From: Alternaria dauci
Taxonomy: Eukaryota; Ascomycota; Dothideomycetes; Pleosporales; Pleosporaceae
Length of the DNA stretch: 64,000 bases
Reading direction: 5' to 3'
Assembly: GCF_042100115.1 (NCBI RefSeq)
Contig: NC_091273.1
Span: forward strand, 2,914,001-2,978,000
Part shown: piece by piece, positions 1 to 10,616 of the stretch
How positions within the stretch are numbered: the stretch's first letter is position 1
How the letters are laid out: every line of letters starts with the position of its first letter
Notes under the pieces: generated by a model
What the model was told of the DNA's origin: nothing
The model's database searches: none
Seen by the model: the letters and a program-made list of their open reading frames with translations, nothing else
Translations under genes and position numbers: made by a program

Positions 1-1140
1 TAGTTATTGACCGATAGTCCTGGCTCCGTAGTGTGCGATGGAAGTACAAGCGCATGATCCTGAAGATCTGATCGACTGCTGTACGAATGGCCTTTTGTCC
101 ATTGCCAGGGTAGTCACAGTGCATAGCATATACCAAATACTCGCTTTGCGGCGCTAGAGAGTGGGCACGGTCTTGGAGGTGTGCGAGTATCTTGAGAACT
201 TCGTCGTGCTGAATTTCAATCTCATCAAGCGGGTCAGCGTTCGCAATGGAGTCTCTGATGGAGCTCATGACTAAGGAGTTGAGATCCATTTCTGGTCGGC
301 CCCAAGACGTGACCGTCTTTTCGTCCTCGGGCTCACGGTCTTCGGGTTCACACTGGCATGCTATAGAATCCAGTCCGTTCCTAACCAAGTGCATGCAGAC
401 TCCGTGGCCGCAATGTAGTGTACAGTGTGGCACTAAGGCCGGTATGCCCTGGCATGTATCGATTGCGTCCTCGAAGGCGGGAAATGGAACTGTTTCAATG
501 TCCTCGTCGATCCCATGAAACAGGGGAGATGGTGGTGCGATGGGATGATGAAGATTTGAGTATGAGCTATCGATGCGGCATGGCGGCTTAGGAAGAACAG
601 TTGTTGAAGTTATTGCGAAGCCGAAGTCAGCGTCCGTCATTGTCGCGCCTGATAGTAGCTGCGTATCAGATTGCTCAGCTGATATTTCGAGGGTGAAAAG
701 AAGATAACTATCTAGATCCGAGGGCTTTGTTCTTGAAAATGAGACATTGTGCAGACATGCAGCCACAGCCTAAGCGCTGTATGCAGGTTCATTCCAATAT
801 GCCTTGATAACAACAGTGACTGTACGATGGATTTGATACTCACCTAATCACGAACAAGGTTCTTGTAAGTTCATCCGAGACACCTAGACAATTCAGAAAT
901 ATCTGAGAAGCGTGCTGGCATATTCGAAGACATATTTTGAGATTCAGACATCCGATGTCTCGCATGTTCTCCCCCAAAGCGGGGATGGATCGCAATTCTG
1001 GAGCTATTGTCTCGTCGCTGGTGACCAGCTCGTACGTGTTTCGTCCAACGAACATGTCCTTGATTGAAGGCGGCTTCCGGTATAGGGAGCTAGTGGCAGG
1101 TGTATTCTCTCTGCTTGACTCTGTTATCGTCGTCTTTGAG
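1..1140 (-). CDS. Unrecognised protein, 3' part cut by the window edge
   Basis: A long minus-strand frame runs open off the left edge from about base 745. A second open stretch (about 1140 to 842) joins it through a likely intron with donor GTGAGT at 841 and an acceptor probably near 740 (TTTCAAG). An acceptor at 770 would also join but leaves a stop in the next exon. The distal exon encodes a Cys/His patch (CTLHCGHGVCMH, then ACQCEPEDREPEDE) followed by a helical region. The 5' end is unclear: an in-frame TGA near 1175 and the sequence TTTTATAG before about 1145 suggest another upstream intron, and I found no convincing first exon. The general look recalls C-terminal regions of fungal regulatory proteins, but no Zn2Cys6 cluster is visible and I do not recognise the family. 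Confidence 0.4.
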
Positions 1141-1150
1141 TTACTATAAA

Positions 1151-1707
1151 AGCACAGAATAGGTTCGCAGTGTCAGATGCAATGCTCGATAACATGCTGA
1201 CAGACTGCGAAGACGTAGTTGCTCTGATTCCACTTGTCCAATCTATCATCTTTATCCGTGTATAGAGGAAGTTGCTCAACCTGCTCTGCTCGCGGCTGGT
1301 GTATAAACGGGCATAGCTATCGACTTCTGGCTCGAGAGACGCTTGAGCGGGTGGATTATGAGGTCGGTCGGGTTGTGTAGGCTACACCAGTTGTATAGTG
1401 CGCGTATTCACTTCGCCGACGAGGGAACAGTGAGTGTGGTCCGACTTCTTTGCTGATACCAACGAGAGAATCAAAGGCGCGATGATTGTGAAACGACATG
1501 TCGAGCTCGGGACGCGTCGGCTAGACAGTTCGACGCTCATGAGACTAGGCTTATTTAGGAAAGGCTCGTTGCCGGCAATGACGCAACGCGTTTTCGTCCC
1601 ATCCCACTTTGGAAAGTACCGACTTGCATCGACAACGACGTTGGACCCCTCCTCGCGATGCGACCACTCTGAATCGACACACAGAACCATTGGTCGCATA
1701 GTTCGAT
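1151..1707. other. Intergenic region, nothing definite
   Basis: This stretch lies between the diverging gene at the left edge and the gene at 1708. It may contain the missing first exon of the left gene. Open frames present overlap on both strands and resemble no family. Confidence 0.4.
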
Positions 1708-2631
1708 ATGGCGCTTCCTCTGGGCATCTTCCTTGGCGGCTGCGTGGTCGCCATTCCTGTCGTTACCGGTGTCGCGCAAGGTGTCGAGCACCAAAAGAAG
1801 CAGAACGAAGAAGCCGCCAACGAGTCGCGCATGTGGAAATTCAACTGCCTCGTAGCCTGCGACGATCCCGATCCGATAGCGAAAGAAGAAGTCAACAATG
1901 GCATCCTCGTTGTGCGCCATGATAAAGTCTGGGTTGTGCCGAGGGACGCGGATAACAAGCCACTGTGGCCGGATGGGGTAGACGGGGAAGGGCGAGAGCC
2001 ATTGCATCCATTTGCAGGTTTCTACATTGCATATCCGGACGAGTCGCGGTGTCCACCGGAAAGGGGGCTGGTTAGCACCATCAGTGACGACCCGCCCATG
2101 CTGAATTGGATATACTGTGACAGAGAGACGTATGAGCTACGCTACTCGAATCGCACGGGCAGTATCGCGCATCATGTAGGCGTTTGGGACTGGACCGAGG
2201 ACGAGACCCACCTGACCTTCGACGGCTGGGAAGGCTTCATGGCTATCGACGAATGGGATGGTGCTGATGAAGATCCCAATACACCGTGGGGCAAAGAAGG
2301 ACTACGCTGGGCAGTTTACTTCGACAAAGACGACAACGGGCTCAAGGGGAGACGCAAAGGAAGGGACATGTTCGAGATCAGTCTCAAGCGCAGGATACAG
2401 AGTGCCGAAGAGCAATTGAAGCAGAACGAAGCAGCCGAGAAGAAGATGCAAGTCAAGAGTAGAGGTGGTCTCAGTACTCAGTTTGCTGCACCTCAGAAAG
2501 AGAGAGACAAAGAATGGGAGAAGAAGTTTGGCGAGAAAGCGAGGCAGGAGTTGGAGAGGAAACTGGCAAAAGACAAGGAGGAGGGGCAGGGGCCAGAGTG
2601 GGCCAGAGGCGATGTTGGAAAAGAGAGTTGA
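1708..2631 (+). CDS. Conserved-type hypothetical protein with N-terminal hydrophobic segment and C-terminal coiled coil
   Basis: A single-exon frame of 307 aa starts at an ATG in a clean context. Residues 1-24 form a hydrophobic stretch (GIFLGGCVVAIPVVTGVAQG) that could be a signal anchor. The middle (about 45-215) is rich in Trp, Asp and Glu with patterned beta-like sequence (WDWTEDETHLTFDGWEGF). Residues 216-307 are strongly charged and helical (Lys/Glu-rich, heptad-like), predicting a coiled coil. Two cysteines (CLVAC) follow the hydrophobic segment. I do not recognise a named domain. The composition and intact length argue for a real gene, probably a membrane-associated fungal-specific protein. 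Function is unknown. Confidence 0.7.
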   Translation: MALPLGIFLGGCVVAIPVVTGVAQGVEHQKKQNEEAANESRMWKFNCLVACDDPDPIAKEEVNNGILVVRHDKVWVVPRDADNKPLWPDGVDGEGREPLHPFAGFYIAYPDESRCPPERGLVSTISDDPPMLNWIYCDRETYELRYSNRTGSIAHHVGVWDWTEDETHLTFDGWEGFMAIDEWDGADEDPNTPWGKEGLRWAVYFDKDDNGLKGRRKGRDMFEISLKRRIQSAEEQLKQNEAAEKKMQVKSRGGLSTQFAAPQKERDKEWEKKFGEKARQELERKLAKDKEEGQGPEWARGDVGKES

Positions 2632-3479
2632 GAGTGGGCAAGAGACAAAGTGTTCGTTGTGCCGAACGACGCTATCTATCAGTTTGGTGCACATGGCAGG
2701 GCTCCTCAGCTCAATCAGCGCTAGAACCTAGCGGCACGGCTATTCACGTCTCGAATCGTGTTATCGCCGAGCATTTACCCGTCCCAGGCACTTCTGCCAT
2801 CTGCGAACAACCTCGTGAAACCACAGACCGAATGTTCCTACTACTTGGCGTCGAGCTAATCGCGGTCTTATATTGGACATTCGTCCCCACGATACGATGT
2901 AGAAGAGTCAGCAGAAGACCGCGCTCTGGAGAAGAACTACTAGCACGCAGCCCTAGAGGTGGTGAGACCTATGCGACCTTCTCGGCACACTCGTGGCGGT
3001 CAACCCCGTCTCGAATCGACATCGATTACTGCAGCCTATAATCAATACCTCGTAGAAACACAAGAGTTGGTGCAACGCACAAGCCCTTTCGATGCATTAG
3101 GCTTGTTTAATTTTCCAGCCGAGCAAGAGTGCTGCAGCTTAAAGACCACCAAATTGGAAACCCATTCTGGAGGCTTTGACAAATAACGTAGCGTGGGTTT
3201 TCAAGGGAAGTCTAAGATGAACAGAAATAGGTTTGAGAAGGAAAACAATATTGAATTTACGCACTCTGCTCATGAATACGGACCGAACCGATCGCTAATG
3301 GCCGTGAAGTGATGTTGAAACATTTTTTACTGCCTAAACCTAAGCCCCACATGGTACTACCGGTGGTCTTGTATACAGCATCGCAATTGGACTGAAACGT
3401 CGGTGACGTGTACCATCGGATGGAATGTGCTTCCAAGGTTTCCAGCTATATAGCCAGACCAGCCTCTCGTGCAAATTTC
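2632..3479. other. Intergenic, convergent 3' ends
   Basis: Separates the 3' ends of the plus-strand gene ending at 2631 and the minus-strand gene ending at 3480. A plus-strand frame (2514-3041) overlaps the end of the previous gene and shows no family resemblance. No RNA gene or repeat was seen. Confidence 0.5.
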
Positions 3480-5101
3480 TTACACCTGGTCAGACCGGCG
3501 CACTAAGTTTCCAAAGCGTGGGCGTTGAGCAGGTGGATATGCACCTAATTCGAGCTGTGCATCTCCGGCAGTGCGCTTCAATGGTTGGGAGGAACGTAGA
3601 ACATCGCTAGGGTGAGAAAGCGAGACACCTGTGTAATCTGAGTTGCGTGTGTCGCCGGCGTAGTGCAAATTGCTGTTGACATGATGGTTGTTTAGAAACT
3701 GTCCGAAGACAAGATCACCTCGCTGGGAGTTGTTGTGGGAGTTGTTGTGGGTGTTGTTCAGCTGGAGGTCACCGAAGAGAGTTGCTCCACCATTGACAGA
3801 ACCGATATGAGTATGGCGTGTACCGCTTATAGGCGCTAGTGAGGGCGCATGAAAGGAGACTGGTGTATCTTGGTGAGCATCTTCAGTGTGCACCTGCCCT
3901 CCTGAGACGCCTGGGTTCCTTGAAAAATTTGAGCGAAGATGTTTGCTAGTATCCACCGGCTGTTTCTTTTTCTTGGCTGCAGCGTTCTTGTCCTTCCAAA
4001 GCGGTCGTCCTTCCTTGATAAACTCTTGGCGCTTGCCATTCTGTACACAATTCACAATGGTGCCTGAGCATCGCTGAGCTGGCGAAGCAACTGTAGTTGC
4101 AACATTCTCACCTAAATACCAGCGTGCCAAATCAGTAGTGGTCTCACATAGGTACAGTGTACACAGTGACATTACTTACCCTTGAGTAGCGAGAAACAGC
4201 GGGACTTGGATAACCGCAACAGCGCACTAAGATGGCTCATACGCTCTGCAAAGGTAAGAAGGCGTGATTTCCGGGCCGTTGCAAGCGCCAACTTGTCGTA
4301 GATTGGAAGCGACGCCGGGCCATCAATGTGTAGACGTTCGGCAACATCAACAAGCTGCCAACAGACCTTCTCCATGTGTGCCGGATCTGGCGCATTAATA
4401 GCATCCGGAGTCCAGCGGCTTATGAATGCAGGCGCATCGCTTTTGTCTGAACATGATGAAGTATCTTTCATTGCTTCCAACAGCTCAGCAACATATGTGG
4501 CTCGTTCTTCGTCGTTGGTAGGAATCGTGGTGTCACCAGTTGGCGCGGACCAGACTTCGTCGAGATGCCGGGAAATCATGGCTTTCTCCGCCTCTGCAAG
4601 ATTCCGGAATGCCAATTTGTGGGCATTGCCTCGCGCTGAAGCAAATTCAGCAGTTTGGCTCGGCGCAGGTGGAGTGAGTGTTGCATCCCCCTGATAATCA
4701 TAATTGTGTGCATCTGGGGCGTTTTCCTGGACATCTATAAAGCTGATAGGCTGTTGGAATGGCTGATAGAAGGGAGGTGGGTTAGATGAGACACGCTGCG
4801 TTATCAGCTGCTCAGGTGCCTGTTCGTCCCATCGAACAGTGCTATGTTGGTGTTGATTGTTATCGTCTCCATATCCGAATACATCATTCAAATCATTGCC
4901 TTCATTTCCTGTTGCCCAATCTTCCGGGAAGTTAAACATCGTGAGGTCACTATCAGAATTCCATTGTGCATCTCCAATGTCCGGTGCTGTTTGATGTTGA
5001 GTTTCAAAGTCGTATTGGTTTGCAGGAAACTCTAGGCCAAATTCTCCATCAGCAGCAGGGTTCTTGACCAAAGGGTAGTCCTGGAGTATGCAATAGTTCA
5101 T
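3480..5101 (-). CDS. Two-exon protein of unknown function, probably nuclear
   Basis: Exon 1 is 5101-4180 and exon 2 is 4111-3480. The 68-nt intron (4179-4112) has donor GTAAGT, a CTGAT branch-like site and acceptor TTTAG, giving 517 aa. The join restores the continuous segment LLKGENVATT. The N-terminal 150 residues are acidic and Asn/Gln/Pro-rich. Residues 160-310 are helical (SRHLDEVWSAP, LVDVAERLHID, ATARKSRLLTFAERM), and just after the splice comes a basic patch (NGKRQEFIKEG, then KDKNAAAKKKK) that could be a nuclear localisation or DNA-binding segment. The tail is low-complexity (HNNSHNNS repeats). No catalytic motif is visible. A transcription-associated role is only a guess. The leader carries an 89-aa upstream ORF (separate entry). 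Confidence 0.7.
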
Positions 5102-5367
5102 AGGTATCTGCTGGATTCGATTGAGTTATTTCCAGCTAGCAATAAAGGTGATAGTCCTGATTTACGAAGGCGCTGGTTCGTGGAATCTTTGCGATGGTTC
5201 GGAGATGCTGTGAATGTTCGCGAACAAATTAAAAGCTGGTCGGGTCGGGTCAGTTGTAGATTGTACGGAGTTGAGTGACTGGAAGGTTGTGGTCTGGTAA
5301 CCGTCAAGGTGGAAAAATCTGTTGCTGTTCTATACGCCTCCTGGTGCTCTTCATCCAGTGAATCCAT
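5098..5367 (-). other. Long upstream ORF overlapping the next start codon by ATGA
   Basis: An ATG-initiated 89-codon frame lies in the leader of the 517-aa protein. It ends in TGA whose first two bases are the last two of the main ATG, so the junction reads ATGA. Such stop-start overlaps can permit reinitiation. The peptide (Ser/Thr-rich) resembles nothing known and may not be made. Confidence 0.3.
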
Positions 5368-6011
5368 GGCTTCCGCTGGTCGAGGCTATGGGGATGGTGC
5401 AGTAACTTGGACATTCTGCATTCATACCCAATCAAAAGCGAGGAATTCATAGATGAAAGACTCATGGGCTGTGTAGCAACAGGTACCCAGAAAAGTGGAG
5501 AAGTCCTAACGACAGCGACTTGTGAATGTCCTGATACTTCGGTAGTGTCGAACTGAAAATGGAAACATGAGTGTCGTCTGGGCCAAGTACAATAAGACGT
5601 ACTGTAAGATGATGTTTCGACATAAGCTGGTACTGTTTGCGCGTCCGAGTCGCCATGACTGCAGAAAGGTAGTTTTGCCAACAAGAGTATGTTTGGGAAA
5701 GGACTATTGGCATGGGTTGTCTCTCGGTCTTTGGTATCTCCTAGCTACTGCTGTACGTGAAAATGGTATAATTGAAAGGATGTTTATTACAAAACAGGAT
5801 GTCCATGATGAGTCTTAATCAAGGCTTAAAACATGGAAGGTAATCGATGATAATGTAACACGCTCGGCCAAATCCATGTAGTCGCTGAAATAGATATATC
5901 AAGCATACAGAACGCTGACGATACTGGAAGAAATACAGGTCTACCGCCGCAATGCTGACCTGTGTCTACACAATTACCTCACACCGCCTCTTATTCTCAA
6001 TGCCATATAAC
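5368..6011. other. Intergenic region
   Basis: Holds the presumed promoter of the gene at 5101 (minus) and the 3' flank of the gene ending at 6012 (minus). Short overlapping frames only. No supported gene. Confidence 0.5.
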
Positions 6012-7349
6012 TTATGCAGCAGGCTTCCTTGGTTCCAACTTCCGCGGCGCCTTCTTCGGAGCAGATGCTTGACTTGCATTGCCACTCTTCTGCGTGTTGC
6101 TACCTTGCTGACCTAGCTTCCTCGGCTTCCTTTTCGCTTTTGGGGTAGCCGCCGGGGTATTGTTTTCTTTATTGTCACTAAAAGACACACGCTTTTGTTG
6201 GGTAGAGGTATCCGTGGATTTGTTCGTGGAGTTTGGTTTCTGTGGGGTCTTTGACTGGCCCGTGGTCTGTTGTGCGCTCGTTGCTTGCTCCTGTTGGGAA
6301 GGTTGGGGTTTAGCGGGCCCTCTGCTGGTAGGTGGCCGCTGGGAACGAGGTTTGGGTGCTTCCTTTGGTGGTTCATTGGATTGCGACTTCTCTTGCTTTG
6401 ATGGCTGTGGGTTGTTGGTCTTTGGCTGCTGTGGCTTTGTTTGAGAACTTTTCTGGGGCTGGGCTTGTTCTTTGGGCTGACTCGGCGCCTGCTGAGCCTG
6501 CTTTTGAGGCTGCTGCTTTGGTTGTGACGAGCTCTGCTGCGGCTGTTGTTGCTCTTGACCCTTGCCTCCCCAAGGATTCATCGCGGCACCCATTCCTCCT
6601 ATTCCCAATGCACCACCCATACCCTTAGCCGACGGCATGCTAGGCATGCTCGGCATTTTCGGCCTCCAGGCTGTCATGTCACTAACCGACTGAGACCAAG
6701 ACTGCGGCATTTGGTCTGGTGCGTCGTTCTTCATTTGCTCCAGTTCCTCTTCAGTAGGCGCTTGGGTTTCCTTTGTTTGCATAATCATTTTCTCCAGAGC
6801 CTTCTTTTGCGATGGAGACGACTTGATATCTGGAAGAAAGTCTCCGACGACTCCCTGGACACCGTGACTTGCCATTTCGCCAAGGTCCCACATTGGACCG
6901 TTCATCGCGCCGTAAACGGAACCAATGCCACCTCCAAGCAGTCCTGTCACTGTAGATATTGTGCCACCCACCAGGGCGCCAGTCAATTTTCCTATTGTGA
7001 CACCCGGCTGCACTCCCAATCCGGCACCAGCTGCAAGACCCTGGAAAGCGCCAGACTGCGTGTACTTTGCCGCTTTTCCAAAAGACTCTGCCTCAATCTC
7101 CTTATTGATTGCCTTCGCCAATATCTCTTCTCTTGCCTTTGCGTCGGCCGCTCCATGCGCAGCTTGCCTCAATTCCCACGCCTTCTGTCCCGCCTGGAGC
7201 GCCATGCTTGCGGACACGCCAGCGTTCTGTTTGATCTCATGGTCTGGAATGCCACCTTGTTGGCCACCAGCGTTGTTGTTAGCCATATTCTGGTTTGATG
7301 GATTTGCGGCGGTCGGTTTTGGTTTCTGTTGCGCTTTTTTCGCTGGCAT
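6012..7349 (-). CDS. Gln/Pro/Lys-rich low-complexity protein with a glycine-zipper-like middle and a KRVSF motif
   Basis: A single exon of 445 aa. Residues 1-45 are Asn/Gln/Gly-rich. Residues 45-95 are an Ala-rich amphipathic helix. Residues 100-150 contain closely spaced glycines (GAGLGVQPG, GALVGGTIS, LLGGGIGSVYG), resembling a glycine zipper or membrane-inserting hairpin. The C-terminal half is Gln/Pro/Ser/Lys-rich and probably disordered, ending with basic patches (KAKRKPRKL, KKAPRKLEPRK). Near residue 386 the sequence KRVSFSD matches the RVxF docking motif of PP1 phosphatase (known motif; function here is inference). Possible roles are membrane or stress-granule scaffolding. I do not recognise the gene, and disordered proteins of this sort are poorly conserved. 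Confidence 0.65.
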   Translation of the reverse strand: MPAKKAQQKPKPTAANPSNQNMANNNAGGQQGGIPDHEIKQNAGVSASMALQAGQKAWELRQAAHGAADAKAREEILAKAINKEIEAESFGKAAKYTQSGAFQGLAAGAGLGVQPGVTIGKLTGALVGGTISTVTGLLGGGIGSVYGAMNGPMWDLGEMASHGVQGVVGDFLPDIKSSPSQKKALEKMIMQTKETQAPTEEELEQMKNDAPDQMPQSWSQSVSDMTAWRPKMPSMPSMPSAKGMGGALGIGGMGAAMNPWGGKGQEQQQPQQSSSQPKQQPQKQAQQAPSQPKEQAQPQKSSQTKPQQPKTNNPQPSKQEKSQSNEPPKEAPKPRSQRPPTSRGPAKPQPSQQEQATSAQQTTGQSKTPQKPNSTNKSTDTSTQQKRVSFSDNKENNTPAATPKAKRKPRKLGQQGSNTQKSGNASQASAPKKAPRKLEPRKPAA

Positions 7350-8822
7350 GTTTTTCTTCCAGATGCGATCCTGATAATATTATGGAAGGGGTCCAGACAG
7401 ATGGCTGGGTCGACGGGGTAACACTAGTATGACAGCTCAAGTGCAAATATGCTACGTCATTAAGATCGTCGAGATCGTCCTGGTCGTACGCGACCCGTGT
7501 GGCCAAACAACAACCTGTTTTGAGCAAGTACGCGAGACGTAGTCTTTACAACACGTAGGGCTATCCCTTCTAGGGTCGGTCGAACAACTGAATAATAAGA
7601 CCGATGGGCTGTCACGTAGTGGTTCCTGCCTCAGTAACAGTGAGCTATGACGTCAGCGGCTCGACGCCAGGGACTCTGGTTTCCCAAATTCCGGTATGCG
7701 CTGCGCGACAATATGCGCCACGTCTTTTGACAGTGACTCACATTCGCATATTGTTAGCCAATCTTGAGTTGTCCGGACGCCTAACGTAGCGTCGAGCATG
7801 TCACCCGGCTCGCAAGTCCCTCGCTTGAGGTCCATCCTGTATTGGATCTGTTTGTTCTGTGTTGAGCTTGGGACATTCCGATGGTGTCAAAGCAAGGCCT
7901 TGAATATAACCCTCCTGTAGCGCACTTATCGATCCGCGCAACGGCCGTGTATCGATCGATGTTCCGTAGTTCTTGGCGATCTGATCGATGCGAATCCATA
8001 AGTAGTATGAGTGAGTCGTGTATCCAAAGCCCTTTTCAAGTCATCTTTTTACGTTGTTGGGATAACATAAGTTCAGGTAACAAATGTCTCGTTTGAATCC
8101 TTCTCCAAATTTTTCATACATTCTGTATGAAGGTGAGGATAAGCCGTTGCCGTATAGAAAACTGTAGCAGACCGAATGAGAGATCCAATGCAGAGACAAT
8201 GAGCGGAATAGCTGGAAATGGGAGCGCTGCAGCGAATTCGCATTGGCCAAAGGCTTGTAGTTCCCGGGAAATAGCTGGAGACGAGTATAGGAATGCACCT
8301 TCCGGATATAGATGAAGATTGACGACCTTCAGTCGTAGGTTGCCAAGTCGTCTTTCGTAAGTACTGTGTCGAGCTCTTCAACCTTGTTCAAGAGTCGTGG
8401 CCTTCGGTCCAAGACCTCCAGTGGTTTTTGGTACGGATGGTGGCTTCATCTTCCCAATCTTTACTCGACTAAATGCCTTTCACTTGATGTTTGCGGTTCG
8501 AGCCGGTAGGCAGCGGGGATCCGGTATCGAGAGGCCGCACAGTTGCCATCTCTATGTCGAATGTACGTGGCATGAACGAATCGCTAACGTTTGATAGATG
8601 GATAGATGAGCGGACGCAGCAGGCCCGTCCCGGATTCAGGGTTGTCGGCTTACTGGTCTGTGCGAATCGATAACAATAGCCTGTGGACACGGCGGGCGCG
8701 TCTTGAAGCCGACTATGATGTGGTTTCTTTTGCAACACGTCGTCTCTTAGGAGGCGCCATCAGCATATAAATTTCATCACGCGCTGCCGCTAACACACAG
8801 TCATTCGTCGTCGTCCGCCACC
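7350..8822. other. Intergenic region between divergent genes
   Basis: A 1.5-kb gap between the minus gene starting at 7349 and the plus gene at 8823. Several 60-100-codon frames occur on both strands around 8.0-8.7 kb but overlap one another and look random. No tRNA fold was recognised. It probably holds two promoters. Confidence 0.5.
8766..8771 (+). promoter_or_regulatory. TATA-like box of the metallophosphoesterase gene
   Basis: TATAAA lies about 52 nt before the start codon at 8823, which itself sits in an excellent context (CCGCCACCATGG). Confidence 0.45.
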
Positions 8823-9812
8823 ATGGATCCTCTTCTCGCCGCCGCGGATGCCGCCGCCGCAGCCTCAGACACGAGACGACCCCCACCCAGCTCCCCGCCA
8901 TGCGCCGAAACGCCGCCAGCAAGTCGTCTCTGGGGTATCAGCGATATACACCTCTCGTTCAAGGGCAACCGCGAAGCTCTCGAGAAGCTCCTTCCGCACC
9001 CGCACGATGACCTCATCCTATGCGGTGATGTTGGCGAGTCAGCAGAGCATTGTCGCATAGCCTTCACCAAGGTCAAGGAATGCTTTCGCCAGGTCTTCTG
9101 GGTGCCAGGCAACCACGAGCTGTATACGCTGCCGTCGGAGAAAGATCACGGCGCGAGAGGCGAGGCGAAATACATGGAGTGCGTCGCCATTGCACGCGAG
9201 TATGGCATAATCACACCCGAAGACGAGTACACGTTGTGGGAGGGCGAGGGAGGCCCGTGTCTGATTGCACCCATCTTCACGTTGTATGACTACTCATTCC
9301 GGCCCAGTAATGTGAAGCTGGAGGATGCGCTCGACTGGGCGAGGGAGGAAGGCATAGAAGCGACTGACGAGCACCTCCTGCACCCGGATCCCTACTCGTC
9401 GCGTATCGAATGGTGCAACGCGCTGCTCGACAAGACCGAGAAGAAGCTCGCGGCTGCCGTCGCAGCGCATCCAGATACTCGGCTGATCATAGCCGGTCAC
9501 TGGCCGCTCCGCGAAGACCTAGTAAAACTCTTCAGAGTCCCGCGCTTCTCACTCTGGTGCGGCACAAAGAAGACGGAAGACTGGCACAACAAATACAACG
9601 CAAAAATTGTCGTCTCTGGCCATCTACACATCAGGAGGACAGACTGGATTGACGATACGCGCTTTGAAGAGGTCAGTTTGGGATACCCGAGACAGTGGCA
9701 TGGTTGTCAGGAGCAGGGACTGGACATCAATGACATGCTCCGTGAGCTAATGCCAGGCCCGGAGACACCACCAGCAGATCAGCGAAACACTGTCTGGAGA
9801 CAGTTTGGATGA
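8823..9812 (+). CDS. Calcineurin-like metallophosphoesterase
   Basis: A single exon of 329 aa starting in a perfect Kozak-like context. After a 35-residue low-complexity Ala/Pro leader, the metallophosphoesterase motifs appear in order: D41-I-H43 (SDIH), GDV (68-70), GNHE (96-99), GHW (225-227) and GHLH (266-269). These supply the di-metal ligands and the catalytic His known for the calcineurin-like superfamily. The sequence is most like small soluble phosphoesterases that cleave phosphomono- or diesters; the substrate cannot be told from sequence. No signal peptide or membrane segment is seen, so it is probably cytosolic. Every key metal-binding residue is present. Confidence 0.9.
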   Translation: MDPLLAAADAAAAASDTRRPPPSSPPCAETPPASRLWGISDIHLSFKGNREALEKLLPHPHDDLILCGDVGESAEHCRIAFTKVKECFRQVFWVPGNHELYTLPSEKDHGARGEAKYMECVAIAREYGIITPEDEYTLWEGEGGPCLIAPIFTLYDYSFRPSNVKLEDALDWAREEGIEATDEHLLHPDPYSSRIEWCNALLDKTEKKLAAAVAAHPDTRLIIAGHWPLREDLVKLFRVPRFSLWCGTKKTEDWHNKYNAKIVVSGHLHIRRTDWIDDTRFEEVSLGYPRQWHGCQEQGLDINDMLRELMPGPETPPADQRNTVWRQFG

Positions 9813-10616
9813 TTGTCTGCATGGCGGAATACAATTATGCATTTTTCCGTTCGTTAACCGCCATCATGCACTGTGTCCTAGTGTGATTACAGGTACGTCT
9901 AATGCTCCAATCAGCCCATGTCAACGCGGTACTCCTTCCTTGTCTGCTACCATACACCTGATGCATTTATTGTTCTGTTTCCACCTACTCCCATGCATTA
10001 TGTTCACCCCCCCTGCACCTGCCTGATATGGTCTCGGTTTAGCCTCGGCCACGGACCAATTGTTCGGTCACACTCAACCACGCGATGTTTCCTTATTCGT
10101 TGGCAGTGCGCCATCCCGGCCCTCACTCTGTTCGATCGACATGGTGCGTTACCGTCCACAGATGTTTCCTCCGAGCGTAAAGATGCACGTCTTGAATCTT
10201 CCCGTGCCGGACGTCGGTGCACTGCAGGTACCCCAGTGACCGACGCCAGCATCGTTGCTGCGTATCCAAGGCAGCGGAACAGGCGGCCAATGGTTATCGA
10301 TATATCAGGGCATGTGCGCTGCACATGGCATGTCTACGGTCACTGAGCACATCGCCTTTACCTTAGTCTCAGCGCGAACTTCCTCATTGAGACCTCGGGA
10401 GATATAGAGGGAAAAATACGACTACTCTGTGAGAAAGATACCGGAATGAGCCGAAGGTAAATCGAACAACATCGGAGCCATCGTATAAAACCCATCGTAC
10501 CAGCCATTCCACAAAGAACAAGCCAGCCCATCACCGGCTCAAGGACGTTCGTCACTCGCTGGACAGTCACCTTGACATTCACTTCTAATCCCTTCAACTT
10601 CTCGGTCAAAGCCAAG
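9813..10616. other. Intergenic region, NLP promoter
   Basis: Contains no supported gene. A TATAAAA at 10484-10490 lies about 130 nt upstream of the NLP start codon. The overlapping frames on both strands around 9.9-10.3 kb look random. Confidence 0.5.
10484..10490 (+). promoter_or_regulatory. TATA-like box upstream of the NLP gene
   Basis: TATAAAA about 127 nt before the ATG at 10617, a plausible core promoter element for an inducible secreted-protein gene. Confidence 0.4.

Noticed and set aside
2514..3041. 175-codon plus-strand frame
   Set aside because: It overlaps the end of the 307-aa gene in another frame and has no family resemblance beyond the overlap.
7904..8400. Cluster of 60-100-codon frames on both strands
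   Set aside because: Antiparallel overlapping short ORFs without motifs or splice-linked neighbours.
8480..8520. Possible tRNA T-loop (GGTTCGAGCC)
   Set aside because: No acceptor stem or D arm upstream; a chance match.
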